A DNA stretch of 64,000 nt from AV80 sp035536995 (GTDB taxonomy: Bacteria; Verrucomicrobiota; Verrucomicrobiia; Chthoniobacterales; UBA10450). A program made the translations under genes and the position numbers. Under the pieces are notes generated by a model. That model searched no databases. It was not told the DNA's origin and saw nothing but the letters and a program-made list of their open reading frames with translations. Where the stretch lies: the NCBI GenBank assembly GCA_035536995.1, contig DATLNB010000043.1:1-64000 (forward strand), in the 5' to 3' direction. Of the stretch, positions 9,175-17,194 are shown piece by piece (positions within the stretch are counted from its first letter, which is position 1; the number at the start of each line of letters is the position of its first letter).

Positions 9175-10275
9175 TTGAAAAAAATCCTGATCCTGACCGC
9201 CGGGTTCGGCGAAGGACATAACAGCGCCGCCCGGGGTATCCGCGACGGCCTGCGCAAGGTCGCCCCGGAAGGCGCCCACGTTGAGCTGCACGATCTCTTC
9301 GCGGAGACCTACGGTGCAGTCAACGACTGGGCCCGCGTCCTTTACATGGGGATGATCAACCAGACGCCCAAGGTCTGGGGTGTCATTTATCGATGGCTCG
9401 ATCGCCAGACCGATTTCGTCGGCGATTTCCGGGTCTTTTTCCCGATCAAGAACTATCTCCGCCGGTTGCTCGAGCGGCTCGAGCCGGACGCGATCATCTC
9501 AGTTTATCCCGCCTATTCCCACATGCTGGACGAGATGTTCGGCCGCGGCGGCGCTCCGCAATACAAGCGCATCGTGGTGGTCACAGACTCAATCAGCGTC
9601 AACGCCATCTGGTACCAGTGCAGCGCTGATTATTTCCTCCTTCCGAACGAGGTCAGTGCGCAGGTCCTTCTCGATGCCGGGGTCCCGCCGGCAAAGGTCA
9701 AGACGTTCGGTTTTCCGGTCAGCCCGGTTTTCGCCCAGCCCGGCGAAGTCCGTCCCCCGCCTTCGGCCGAGAACGGCCGCCGCGTGCTCTATATTATTAA
9801 TGCGGCGAACTCAGGCGCACCCGAGCTCGTCCGGCGGCTGGCCGGCCTGCCGGAGATTCAATTTACCGTAACGGTCGGCCGGAATGCAGGATTGAAGGTC
9901 TCGGTCGAAAAAATTCGAAGAACCGTGACGCAGGAATTCGAGACCGTTGATTGGAGCGACGAGCTGCCGCGGCTGCTCCGGGCCCATCATCTGGTGATCA
10001 GCAAGGCGGGAGGAGCGACGGTGCAGGAAGCGATGTCAGCGGCGTGCCCGATGATTGTGAACCACGTCATCCCGGGTCAGGAAGAAGGCAACGCGCGTTA
10101 CATCATGGAGACGGGATCCGGGGAAATCGCTTTGAGCAACGATGCGGTGATCGCCGCGGTGAAAAAGGCATTCGCGAACGATGCGGCCCAATGGCGCGAG
10201 TGGTCGAACAACATCAGTCAGCTCGGACGCCCGATGGCGTCGCTCGATATCGCGAAGTTTCTTCTTTCGTTGTAG
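9175..10275 (+). CDS. MGDG synthase-like glycosyltransferase (GT28)
   Basis: The 366-residue protein starts KKILILTAGFGEGHNSAARG, the signature of the monogalactosyldiacylglycerol synthase N-terminal domain (GxGHxxAA). The C-terminal Rossmann domain has VLYIINAANSGA and the donor-binding motif ISKAGGATVQEAMSAACPMIV with GQEEGNARYI. It most likely transfers a sugar from UDP-sugar to diacylglycerol or another lipid at the inner membrane face. The start is TTG. The stop TAG is part of the GTAG head of a REP-like palindrome that begins at 10271. Confidence 0.86.
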   Translation: MKKILILTAGFGEGHNSAARGIRDGLRKVAPEGAHVELHDLFAETYGAVNDWARVLYMGMINQTPKVWGVIYRWLDRQTDFVGDFRVFFPIKNYLRRLLERLEPDAIISVYPAYSHMLDEMFGRGGAPQYKRIVVVTDSISVNAIWYQCSADYFLLPNEVSAQVLLDAGVPPAKVKTFGFPVSPVFAQPGEVRPPPSAENGRRVLYIINAANSGAPELVRRLAGLPEIQFTVTVGRNAGLKVSVEKIRRTVTQEFETVDWSDELPRLLRAHHLVISKAGGATVQEAMSAACPMIVNHVIPGQEEGNARYIMETGSGEIALSNDAVIAAVKKAFANDAAQWREWSNNISQLGRPMASLDIAKFLLSL

Positions 10276-10424
10276 GACGTTTCTGTGAAACGCCGGCGCC
10301 GTCTGGCACAGACGGCCTACAATTCCGCGCGACGTTTTTGTTGTCTTTGTAGCAGCGTCCCTGTGGGACGCTTGAGGAACATTGATGACGCTGGATCCCG
10401 CGTCGCCTGCAGGGCGACGGCTAC
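10271..10424. repeat. Cluster of four REP-like palindromes, two facing each way
   Basis: Four units can be read: 10271-10294 (+), 10298-10321 (-), 10349-10373 (+) and 10398-10424 (-). Each starts with GTAG on its own strand, followed by a hairpin whose centre is TGT, TGC or CTGCA, for example CGTTTC-TGT-GAAACG. They fill the gap between two convergent genes. The first and last units supply the TAG stop codons of the glycosyltransferase and of nagA. The hairpins could also act as bidirectional terminators or mRNA stabilisers. Confidence 0.82.
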
Positions 10425-11560
10425 AGAGGGAAGATGCGCTCGCCGGCGATGAAGGTTTCCGTTACGTCGAGCTCGGGAGAAATGACAACAAGGTCGGCGT
10501 CGTGCCCGATTTCTAATCGTCCCTTCGATTCCAGCCCGATCGCGCGGGCGGGATTCGCGCTCGCCATGGCCAACGCTTCCCAGAGCGGCGCCCCGACTTG
10601 ATTCACCATTACCCGCACTAGATCGATCATCCGCGATGCGCTCCCGGCGAGAGCCGAGCGATCGGCCAGCAGGCAAACGCCGTCGCCGACGACACAGCTG
10701 CGCCCGAAGAGCGAAAATTCTTTCCCGGGCGGCAGACCGGCCCCGGCAGTCGCATCCGTAACAAGGCAGATGCGGTCCGGCCCTTTCGCGCGATAGAGCA
10801 TCTTCATCAGGGTCGGCGAGACGTGATGGCCGTCCGCGATCAGCTCGCAGAGGATCCCCGGCTCGCTCAGTGCAAACTCGAGCAGCCCCGCTTCTCGATA
10901 AATGCCACGGCGCCGCGCCGACGACATCGCGTTGAACGTGTGGGTGACCTGGCGCATTCCGTATTCGAAACCGAGCCGCGCTTCCATATCCGAGGCATCG
11001 CTGTGGCCGCCGCTGACCGCGACCTTGTGCATCCGCAACCGGTCGATCAGGGAAAGAGCCCCTGCTAACTCCGGAGCGAGGGTCACGATCCTCATGATGT
11101 CTGCGAACGCCAGGAGCTGATCGATCAAATACGGCTCGGGATCGCGGATGAATTCCGCTCGTTGCGCGCCGGCGCGGTCTTTTGAAATGAACGGCCCTTC
11201 AACATGGACGCCCGCTATTTGCCTGATGGACGCCATCGAAGCGCGGGCTGTTTGGAGGACGTGTGCGATCTCCGCGACGGGCGCCGACACCGTTGTCAGC
11301 AGTAATGAAGTGGTGCCCCCGCCCGCGTGGTATTCGCAGATCGCGCGGAAAGCTTCCGGCGTCGCTTCCATCGTGTCGCGCCCGAGCGCGCCGTGAACGT
11401 GGAGGTCGATGAAGCCGGGCGCCAGATAGCTGCCTCGCAGATCGATTTCAGGCGGGCTCGTCGCGGGCCGGATGTCCGCGATCTTTCCTTCCTCAACAAC
11501 GAGCTCGAGCCCGTCGCGAATTCCATCCGGTAGTACGACGCGGGCGTTCGAGAAGATCAT
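10421..11560 (-). CDS. nagA: N-acetylglucosamine-6-phosphate deacetylase
   Basis: The 379-residue amidohydrolase has APGFIDLHVHGALG, HVEGPFISKDRAGA (metal-binding Glu), VSGGHSDAS and QVTHTFNAMSS (metal-binding His), ADGHHVSP and the catalytic Asp in LVTDATAGAG. It removes acetate from GlcNAc-6-P in amino-sugar catabolism or cell-wall recycling. Its ATG overlaps the stop of the upstream amidohydrolase as ATGA, so they form a two-gene operon. The stop TAG lies inside a REP-like palindrome. nagB is not in the window. Confidence 0.94.
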   Translation of the reverse strand: MIFSNARVVLPDGIRDGLELVVEEGKIADIRPATSPPEIDLRGSYLAPGFIDLHVHGALGRDTMEATPEAFRAICEYHAGGGTTSLLLTTVSAPVAEIAHVLQTARASMASIRQIAGVHVEGPFISKDRAGAQRAEFIRDPEPYLIDQLLAFADIMRIVTLAPELAGALSLIDRLRMHKVAVSGGHSDASDMEARLGFEYGMRQVTHTFNAMSSARRRGIYREAGLLEFALSEPGILCELIADGHHVSPTLMKMLYRAKGPDRICLVTDATAGAGLPPGKEFSLFGRSCVVGDGVCLLADRSALAGSASRMIDLVRVMVNQVGAPLWEALAMASANPARAIGLESKGRLEIGHDADLVVISPELDVTETFIAGERIFPL

Positions 11561-12531
11561 AGCCGAAGCAATGCGCCGGGGCGGGTTGCGATTTCTTCAG
11601 AAAAACCGAGGGCGCGCTTGAACTGCCAGTCGCGTTCCAATGGGTTGGGAATTGCCTGGCAGCGCTTGAATGTCGGGCGATCGATCCATCCTTGCAGCCA
11701 CATCCGATGCCCGAGGACTGGGACCGGAAAGTCGCTCCCGTGCAGGATCCGTCCCGCGACCGCGGGATCGCGCAGACAATCGCGGAGATGTCCACAGCGG
11801 TTCAACGACACCATCGCGCTGATGTCGCCGTAAAGGTTCGGGAATTCGCGCAGCATGGCGGCCCAATCGTCGAAGTAATCCCGATCGAACGCGCCGCTTT
11901 TCGTCGCGCAATGAGCCGCGATCACCGTGACGCCGCATTCGAGCGGAAACCGAAGCAGCTTCGGATCGGCCAGCGCCGCGTTGACGACGGGAACGGTGTG
12001 CTCCCCACCGGTATGGGCGAGGAGCGGTAATCGGGCGGCCGCCATTCGCTTCCAGAAAGGTTCGTAGCGTCGGTCGGAAAAATCGATGTTCTGGCAGTTT
12101 GGCAGGCATTTCATCAAGACGGCGCCACCAGCGAGGCAGCGATCCAGTTCCTCAAGCGCGTCGCGGCGCGCGGGATGGATCGAAACTCCAGCGAGATATT
12201 CGGGAAATTGGCGAGCGAGGCTGAGCACCACGTCGTTTGGGACGAACATGGAGCCGAGATCGTCGCGAGGCGTTCCATCGGGATCGTGAACGCGCTCGTG
12301 GGCGAGTAGGACGAGGGCGTCCATCGACGAGCCCCGGATGAGGCGGAGGAGATGCTCAGCGTAAATAGATTCGAGGTTTCCTTCGAGAGCGCTGCTCGGA
12401 ACCCCGAGCTGTCGTAGCATGAATCCCGCGAGCCAGCGATGCCACCCACTAAGCCGGAGCCAGCCCCCGGAACCACCGCCGCCATTGCCGACCATGTGAA
12501 CGTGCATGTCGATTCGGCGCGGCGCTTCCAT
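11557..12531 (-). CDS. Amidohydrolase-2 family metal-dependent hydrolase
   Basis: The 324-residue TIM-barrel protein has an N-terminal HxH metal motif (RRIDMHVHMVG), a likely third His in LLAHTGGEHT, VIAAHCATKSG and a late LHGSDFP, where the Asp is the expected catalytic residue of the PF04909 superfamily. A Gly-rich loop follows the HxH. The substrate is unknown. Family members include decarboxylases and lactonases. The stop overlaps the nagA ATG by 4 bp, so it is coupled to amino-sugar metabolism by context only. Confidence 0.8.
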   Translation of the reverse strand: MEAPRRIDMHVHMVGNGGGGSGGWLRLSGWHRWLAGFMLRQLGVPSSALEGNLESIYAEHLLRLIRGSSMDALVLLAHERVHDPDGTPRDDLGSMFVPNDVVLSLARQFPEYLAGVSIHPARRDALEELDRCLAGGAVLMKCLPNCQNIDFSDRRYEPFWKRMAAARLPLLAHTGGEHTVPVVNAALADPKLLRFPLECGVTVIAAHCATKSGAFDRDYFDDWAAMLREFPNLYGDISAMVSLNRCGHLRDCLRDPAVAGRILHGSDFPVPVLGHRMWLQGWIDRPTFKRCQAIPNPLERDWQFKRALGFSEEIATRPGALLRL

Positions 12532-12588
12532 GGCGGCTATTTGTCGCTGGAGTCAGCTCGCTCTGTCGAGGCGTTTTCAATCCGTGTC

Positions 12589-12679
12589 CTCATGCTCCTG
12601 CTCTTGATCGTGCTCCTGATCCTGGTGTGTGCCGGTGTTCACAGAAGAGCAGGATCATGATCACGAGCATGAGCATGAG
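12589..12679. repeat. Inverted repeat whose arms are built from 6-bp units
   Basis: The left arm (12589-12624) reads as hexamers CTCATG CTCCTG CTCTTG, then ATCGTG CTCCTG ATCCTG. The right arm (12647-12679) reads GAGCAG GATCAT GATCAC, then GAGCAT GAGCAT GAG. The arms are imperfectly complementary and could fold into a long hairpin with a loop of about 22 nt. The element lies between divergent genes, so it may overlap their promoters. I see no gene in 12532-12762. Confidence 0.75.
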
Positions 12680-12762
12680 AAGAAGGGGCAGCTAAAGAGC
12701 CTGGCGGGGTGGCCAGCATGCGATTGCGTTTCGCCGAGGCAAAGGGCATCATCTTCGCGCCC

Positions 12763-14298
12763 ATGGAACCTGATTATGATGCCGTGATCATCGGCGGCGC
12801 GTTTTCCGGCGCAGCCACCGCTTTGATGCTAAAGCGGAAGCATCCGAAAGCGCGGGTCCTGACCATCGAGAAGAGCGAAGAGTTCGATCGCAAAGTTGGC
12901 GAATCGACGACTGAGCTGAGCAGTTGCTACATGACGCGGCTCCTCGGGTTGACCCATTACCTGGGGCATCATCATCTCGCGAAACAAGGGCTCCGGATGT
13001 GGTTCGCAAACCGGCCGGACCAGCCCTTTGACGATTGCGTGGAGCTGGGCGCGCGTTACCAGGCGCGGCTCCCGACGTTCCAGGTGGATCGGAGCACCCT
13101 CGACCAACACATGCTGGATTTGGCAGTGGAAGCTGGGTGTGAGCTTGCCAGACCGGCGAAAGTTACCGCCATCGAGCTTTCAGAAAATAGGACCCATAGG
13201 ACCCATGTGACCTATGAGGGGAAAACAGTTACCGCTCGCTGGCTCGTGGATGCCAGCGGCCGCGCGTCCGTGATTGCCCGAAAGCTGGGCCACTTCCACC
13301 CGAACACCGAGCACCCCATCAACGCGGTCTGGGCGCGCTTCACCGGCGTAAAAGATTGGGACAGCTATGAGTGGCGCGAAAAATTCCGGGATTACGCTAA
13401 TGCCTGCCGGACGAGCCGGAACTGGGCGACCAATCACCTGATGGGCCACGGCTGGTGGTGCTGGATCATTCCGTTGCGTGGCGGCGATGTCAGCGCGGGC
13501 ATCGTCTACGACTCCCGGATCTTCAAGCTCCCTGAGGGAGCGAACCTGAGCGAGCGGCTCTGCGATCATTTGCGTTCCCATCCGGTTGGCGCGGAAATTT
13601 TTGCGGAGGCGCAGGCGATCGAGCGGGACGTGCACGCATTTTCCGCGCTGCCGTATTGGAGCGGGAAAGTTTGTGGCGACGGCTGGGCCACAGTGGGCGA
13701 TGCCGCGGGATTTATCGATCCGCTCTACAGTCCGGGCCTCGATTTTTGTTCCTACACCAGTTACTACGTCGCCGATCTTATCGCCCGGAATCTTGCCGGC
13801 GAAGATGTCGCTGCGTCGCTGAGCTACTACAACGACCAATATCCCATTACCTACCGCCTTTGGTTCGAGACGCTCTATAAGGACAAATACTTTTACATGG
13901 GGGACGCCGAGCTGATGGCGGCCGCGCTCCTGCTCGACGTCGGCACCTACTTCATCGGGCTGGTCATCCCGGTTTACAAAAATCCGGAACGCGAGTTTCT
14001 CCATCTGCCGTTCGAGGGAGCCCCCGGCCGCGCCTTTGCCAGCATGATGAAGTTCTATAATCGGCGGCTGGTGACGCTCGCCAAACGCCGCCTGGCCAAG
14101 GGCTGCTACGGAAGAAACAACGGCGGCTGGCGCGAATTGTATGACGGATTCGTTCCAGATCGGCGGGTGGGAAAACTGATCCGGAAGGGCCTGTTCCACT
14201 GGTGGCGCGCGGAGCTGACGAACCTGCGTTTGATTTTTTCCCCGGACGTTGTTCCGCAAGACGCGCCGAGCACAGCACCTGTAGCCGCGCCGCTGTGA
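12763..14298 (+). CDS. FAD-dependent oxidoreductase, tryptophan-halogenase-like
   Basis: The 511-residue flavoprotein begins with a Rossmann FAD motif (DAVIIGGAFSGAATALML). It has WLVDASGRAS, GWWCWIIPLRGG (resembling the WxWxIP motif of flavin halogenases) and WATVGDAAGFIDPLYSPGLDF, the second FAD-binding segment. Geranylgeranyl reductases and halogenases share this fold. The usual catalytic Lys of halogenases is not certain here. Neighbouring lipid-type genes suggest it acts on a lipid or polyene. The ATG at 12763 is chosen because the FAD motif follows within 6 residues. The C-terminal residues VAAPL are encoded by a REP-like palindrome. Confidence 0.82.
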   Translation: MEPDYDAVIIGGAFSGAATALMLKRKHPKARVLTIEKSEEFDRKVGESTTELSSCYMTRLLGLTHYLGHHHLAKQGLRMWFANRPDQPFDDCVELGARYQARLPTFQVDRSTLDQHMLDLAVEAGCELARPAKVTAIELSENRTHRTHVTYEGKTVTARWLVDASGRASVIARKLGHFHPNTEHPINAVWARFTGVKDWDSYEWREKFRDYANACRTSRNWATNHLMGHGWWCWIIPLRGGDVSAGIVYDSRIFKLPEGANLSERLCDHLRSHPVGAEIFAEAQAIERDVHAFSALPYWSGKVCGDGWATVGDAAGFIDPLYSPGLDFCSYTSYYVADLIARNLAGEDVAASLSYYNDQYPITYRLWFETLYKDKYFYMGDAELMAAALLLDVGTYFIGLVIPVYKNPEREFLHLPFEGAPGRAFASMMKFYNRRLVTLAKRRLAKGCYGRNNGGWRELYDGFVPDRRVGKLIRKGLFHWWRAELTNLRLIFSPDVVPQDAPSTAPVAAPL

Positions 14299-14316
14299 GG
14301 CGCGCGAGGGCTACAG
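14280..14316. repeat. REP-like palindrome overlapping the end of the flavoprotein gene
   Basis: The sequence has TGTAGCC and GGCTACA ends and an internal stem CGCGCC/GGCGCG around GCTGTGA. It encodes the last residues and stop of the upstream gene and occupies most of the 22-bp gap before the acyltransferase gene. Confidence 0.75.
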
Positions 14317-14324
14317 AAGAATGA
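14295..14324 (+). CDS. Nine-codon bridging frame between flavoprotein and acyltransferase genes (putative coupling ORF)
   Basis: A GTG overlapping the flavoprotein TGA (GTGA) opens a nine-codon frame that runs through the REP-like element. It ends with a TGA overlapping the acyltransferase ATG (ATGA). The sequence shows these overlaps directly. That ribosomes use them to pass from one gene to the next is inference. The peptide itself (MRRARATEE if initiated) need not have a function. Confidence 0.4.
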   Translation: MRRARATEE

Positions 14325-15226
14325 CTAAACCCGTCAGCCGGCTTGGGCGCTTCGCCGTCAAAGGCATAATCTGGAGGCAGTACCTCGACTGGGCAGTCGT
14401 GAACCTGCCCTTCTATTTTTACCCGGTCCCGCTCCTGTTCTTCACTCTTTTCTTTTTCTTCTTCGCAGCTCCGGCGCGCCGGGCGGTGGTCGCGAACCTG
14501 ATGGTTGTGCTGCCGGGATCATCGCGAGCCATGAATTATCTGCGGGCTTATCGCACGCTCTACAATTTCGCGTGGACGATCTCGGAAGCGGCCATCCGGC
14601 GGCTGGTCAAGCCGGAGTTCAATTACGAGCTCATCGGTGCGGAATGGCTTGAAGAACTTGGACGTGCCCAAGGCGCCATCGTCTTGACTGCGCACATGGG
14701 GAATTACGATCTCGGCGCGGCGCTTTTTGCCGAAAAGTTCCAGCGCGAAATCCGTATCGTCCGCGCCCCGGAGCCCGACCAGGAAACGGCCCGGCATCTG
14801 ACGGCGTCGCTGACCCAGGCAGGAGAAGGTGCGGTCAAAGTAGAGTACAACACGGCGGGCGCGTTTCTGTCGTTCGACCTCCTCAAGGCTCTACGCAACG
14901 GTGAGATCGTTTCGATCCAGGGCGACCGGGTGGAGGGCGGTGTCGGCGAGACCACCGGCCGGCTTTTCGGAAACGACGTTCGCATACCGAACGGACCGTT
15001 CGTGCTCAGCCTGGTCGCGCAGGCACCGATTTATCCGTTGTTCATCGCGCGGGCTGGGTGGCGGACCTACCAGGTTGTGGTCCGGGCCCCAATTTTTGTG
15101 CAAAACAAAGGGAGCCGCGAAGCGGACATTGCCGCGGGGGTTGCGCAATGGTGTGTAGTCCTCGAGGAGATCATCACGCTCCGCTGGGACCAATGGTTCG
15201 CTTTCGTCCCCATCTTTATTCCATGA
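14321..15226 (+). CDS. Lysophospholipid acyltransferase family protein (LpxL/HtrB-like)
   Basis: The 301-residue protein has an N-terminal hydrophobic segment (FYFYPVPLLFFTLFFFFFA), the catalytic HX4D motif in TAHMGNYDLG, and a following GDR block (IVSIQGDRVEGG) with a PFVLSLVAQAPIYPLF strand, as in the lipid A late acyltransferase family. It probably transfers an acyl chain to a lipid at the inner membrane. Similar enzymes occur in aryl-polyene and flexirubin clusters, where a flavoprotein, a deacetylase and a methyltransferase are also found. No ketosynthase is present here. The stop overlaps the next ATG by 4 bp. Confidence 0.86.
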   Translation: MTKPVSRLGRFAVKGIIWRQYLDWAVVNLPFYFYPVPLLFFTLFFFFFAAPARRAVVANLMVVLPGSSRAMNYLRAYRTLYNFAWTISEAAIRRLVKPEFNYELIGAEWLEELGRAQGAIVLTAHMGNYDLGAALFAEKFQREIRIVRAPEPDQETARHLTASLTQAGEGAVKVEYNTAGAFLSFDLLKALRNGEIVSIQGDRVEGGVGETTGRLFGNDVRIPNGPFVLSLVAQAPIYPLFIARAGWRTYQVVVRAPIFVQNKGSREADIAAGVAQWCVVLEEIITLRWDQWFAFVPIFIP

Positions 15227-15702
15227 ACCAGCCGGATCGAACGCCGCGCTTCTATTTCGCGCTCCTCCGCCTGCTCGCAAAATGGCGCGGCGGGGACGCG
15301 ACGCGCTCGGAGGCAAATTCCCTGGAGGCGTGGGTGGCGGGCGTCGCGATCTACGGCATTTCCTACCTCTTTTTCGCCGCCCTGATCCCGGCGATCGTTC
15401 CGTTGTGGGGCCGCCTCCTTCTTCTCCTTGGAGTCGCGGTGGTGACCATGCTTTTCTGGTTGCTCGCGCTTTATCTGAATTCGCTCGTCATCCGGCTGCT
15501 GCGGGCTCTTGGATTATGCGTGAGTACGCCCGACCGATTCATCCAAAGCGTCCTCCTCGCCGCAGCGGCGACCGCCATGGCGTGCGGCTTGATTGAGCGC
15601 GGTGGGTGGAGAACCGAGCTCGCTGCGATCTGGATCGTTGCAGTCGCCATGAACCTCCTCGCGGCAACGATCCTTGCCTTATCTGATGGACGCCGCGTCT
15701 AG
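15223..15702 (+). CDS. Small integral membrane protein of unknown function
   Basis: The 159-residue protein has four strongly hydrophobic segments (around residues 35-60, 62-90, 105-125 and 130-150). I recognise no domain. It starts with an ATGA overlap on the acyltransferase stop, and its 3' end overlaps the deacetylase gene by 17 bp from the chosen start. Its place in this tight operon suggests a membrane partner of the lipid/envelope enzymes, which is inference only. Confidence 0.7.
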   Translation: MNQPDRTPRFYFALLRLLAKWRGGDATRSEANSLEAWVAGVAIYGISYLFFAALIPAIVPLWGRLLLLLGVAVVTMLFWLLALYLNSLVIRLLRALGLCVSTPDRFIQSVLLAAAATAMACGLIERGGWRTELAAIWIVAVAMNLLAATILALSDGRRV

Positions 15703-16501
15703 CCACTCGCGTTTCGCGCGCCGCGCTGTCCTGGGCTTCGCGTTTCTTGCTCCGTTCCTGACGTTGTTTTTAGCGGAGCGACATCTCCTGGTGGCGCTGG
15801 TGCCGTTGGTTATCTCACACTGCCTCTTTCTCTACGCCACCCTTCTGCCCAACTGCCAGTGGCTCGGACCGGTGGTGCGTTCTTTTAAAACCGCGGAGCC
15901 CGAGGTCTGGCTCACGATTGATGATGGGCCTTCGCCCGCTCATACCATTGCCATCCTCGATTTGCTCGATCGGTTTGAAGCGCGCGCCACGTTTTTTGTC
16001 ATCGGGCAGCAGGCAGAAAAATATCCGCACCTCATCACGGAGATTCTGGCTCGCGGACAGGAGATCGCGAATCACACCTACACGCATCCAATCAAGAGTT
16101 TTTGGGCCGCCGGGCCGGCGCGGATCGGAAACGAGATCGATCGGTGTGCCGAACACTTGCGGGCCCGGCCCGATCGGCCGGCGCGACTTTTCCGGGCGCC
16201 GGTCGGGCTGAAAAATTTGTTCGTCCATCCCGAGCTCGAACGGCGGGGGCTGGCCCTGATTGGCTGGAGCATTCGCGGGCTTGATACGGTCCGGCGCGAT
16301 CCGCTCCAGGTAGCGGACAAGGTCGCGAACCGGGCGGCTCCGGGCGCGATTATTGTTCTCCACGAAGGCCACCGCTTGGAGACGGACCCGGAATTTAACC
16401 TGCGTTGTGTCGAAGCGACCCTGAGCCGGCTCGCCGAAAAGGGTTACCGCTGCGTCATACCGCCGCTCGAACAGCTGCGGTCGCAGCGCGCCGGAAGATA
16501 A
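15686..16501 (+). CDS. Polysaccharide deacetylase (NodB/CE4), membrane-anchored
   Basis: After two N-terminal hydrophobic segments (residues about 14-45) the protein has the CE4 motifs: TIDDGPSP (catalytic base and metal Asp), NHTYTHP (HxxxH metal site), RLFRAPVGL (RxxP), and a late LHEGHR-type motif (IIVLHEGHR). It should remove N- or O-acetyl groups from a glycan or glycolipid outside the membrane. The ATG at 15686 is preferred over the in-frame TTG at 15674. Its 3' end overlaps the convergent methyltransferase gene by 47 bp. Confidence 0.86.
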   Translation: MDAASSHSRFARRAVLGFAFLAPFLTLFLAERHLLVALVPLVISHCLFLYATLLPNCQWLGPVVRSFKTAEPEVWLTIDDGPSPAHTIAILDLLDRFEARATFFVIGQQAEKYPHLITEILARGQEIANHTYTHPIKSFWAAGPARIGNEIDRCAEHLRARPDRPARLFRAPVGLKNLFVHPELERRGLALIGWSIRGLDTVRRDPLQVADKVANRAAPGAIIVLHEGHRLETDPEFNLRCVEATLSRLAEKGYRCVIPPLEQLRSQRAGR

Positions 16502-17156
16502 ACAGATGGTTGTTGAAAGGGGACCGTCCCCACAGGGGCCGGGTCTCATGGGCGAAAGTGTCGCGCGCGAAAACGTCGTGGATGCTGGCGCGCGATGGGA
16601 AATGAAGCGCGGTGTCGAGGTTCCAGCGGATGGCCTGCGCGAATTTTTCCGCGAGCCAGGTCATCCAAAACCGCGGGCGCGGATCCGAAGGACAATCCCG
16701 AACGATGAGGGTGCCGTCTGGGGCGACGGAGCTGGCCAGACCTGAAAGCAGGGTGCGTTGCAGGTTGACCGGCAGGTAATGAAGAACATCGAAAAGAACG
16801 ATGTTACCGTTGAAAGGAGGGAGGCCGTTTCGAAGGTCGTGAAAACGGACCTCGAGGTTTTCATAGCCCGCCGCGGTTGCTGCGCCGCACTCGATTTTCC
16901 GGGCGTCCGCATCCAGGCCGAGCACCGGTTGGGTGCAGCCACGCTCACGCAAATACAAGCCTAAGAGACCCACCCCGCAGCCGACATCCAGAATAGGATG
17001 AGGCGAGTCGCGTAACAGTTCGTAAGCGGTGGAATAGATCGCGTCGCGGCGCAGTTTGCCCAGCGCATAACCGCGGAGCCAGGCCCGCTGAAAGAGAGAT
17101 GCAACCCGCTGGCACGCCTCATCGTGCTCCCGCTCGGCGCCGTTCCGGTTTTCCAT
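16455..17156 (-). CDS. Class I SAM-dependent methyltransferase
   Basis: The 233-residue protein has motif I ILDVGCGVGLLGLYL, the acidic residue after beta2 in VLGLDADARKIE, and the post-II motif IVLFDVLHYLP. These are typical of small-molecule Rossmann methyltransferases. The N-terminus has a run of charged residues and a hydrophobic AWLRGYALGKLRRDA stretch. The substrate is unknown. It faces the deacetylase gene and overlaps it by 47 bp at the 3' ends, and is divergent from the ATP-grasp gene with only 38 bp between starts. Confidence 0.83.
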   Translation of the reverse strand: MENRNGAEREHDEACQRVASLFQRAWLRGYALGKLRRDAIYSTAYELLRDSPHPILDVGCGVGLLGLYLRERGCTQPVLGLDADARKIECGAATAAGYENLEVRFHDLRNGLPPFNGNIVLFDVLHYLPVNLQRTLLSGLASSVAPDGTLIVRDCPSDPRPRFWMTWLAEKFAQAIRWNLDTALHFPSRASIHDVFARDTFAHETRPLWGRSPFNNHLFIFRRAATAAVRAAV

Positions 17157-17194
17157 TTGCTTCGAATTATCCGACTGCCAGACTGGAATTAATT

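Noticed and set aside
8163..9221. Long plus-strand frame (352 codons)
   Set aside because: It lies antisense to the YihY-type gene, whose family motifs and membrane pattern are clear, and its own translation is charged low-complexity with no motif.
10271..10424. Possible insertion sequence
   Set aside because: No transposase frame is present; the structure is a cluster of short palindromes of the REP type.
13180..14259. Minus-strand frame (359 codons)
   Set aside because: Antisense shadow of the FAD-dependent oxidoreductase gene.
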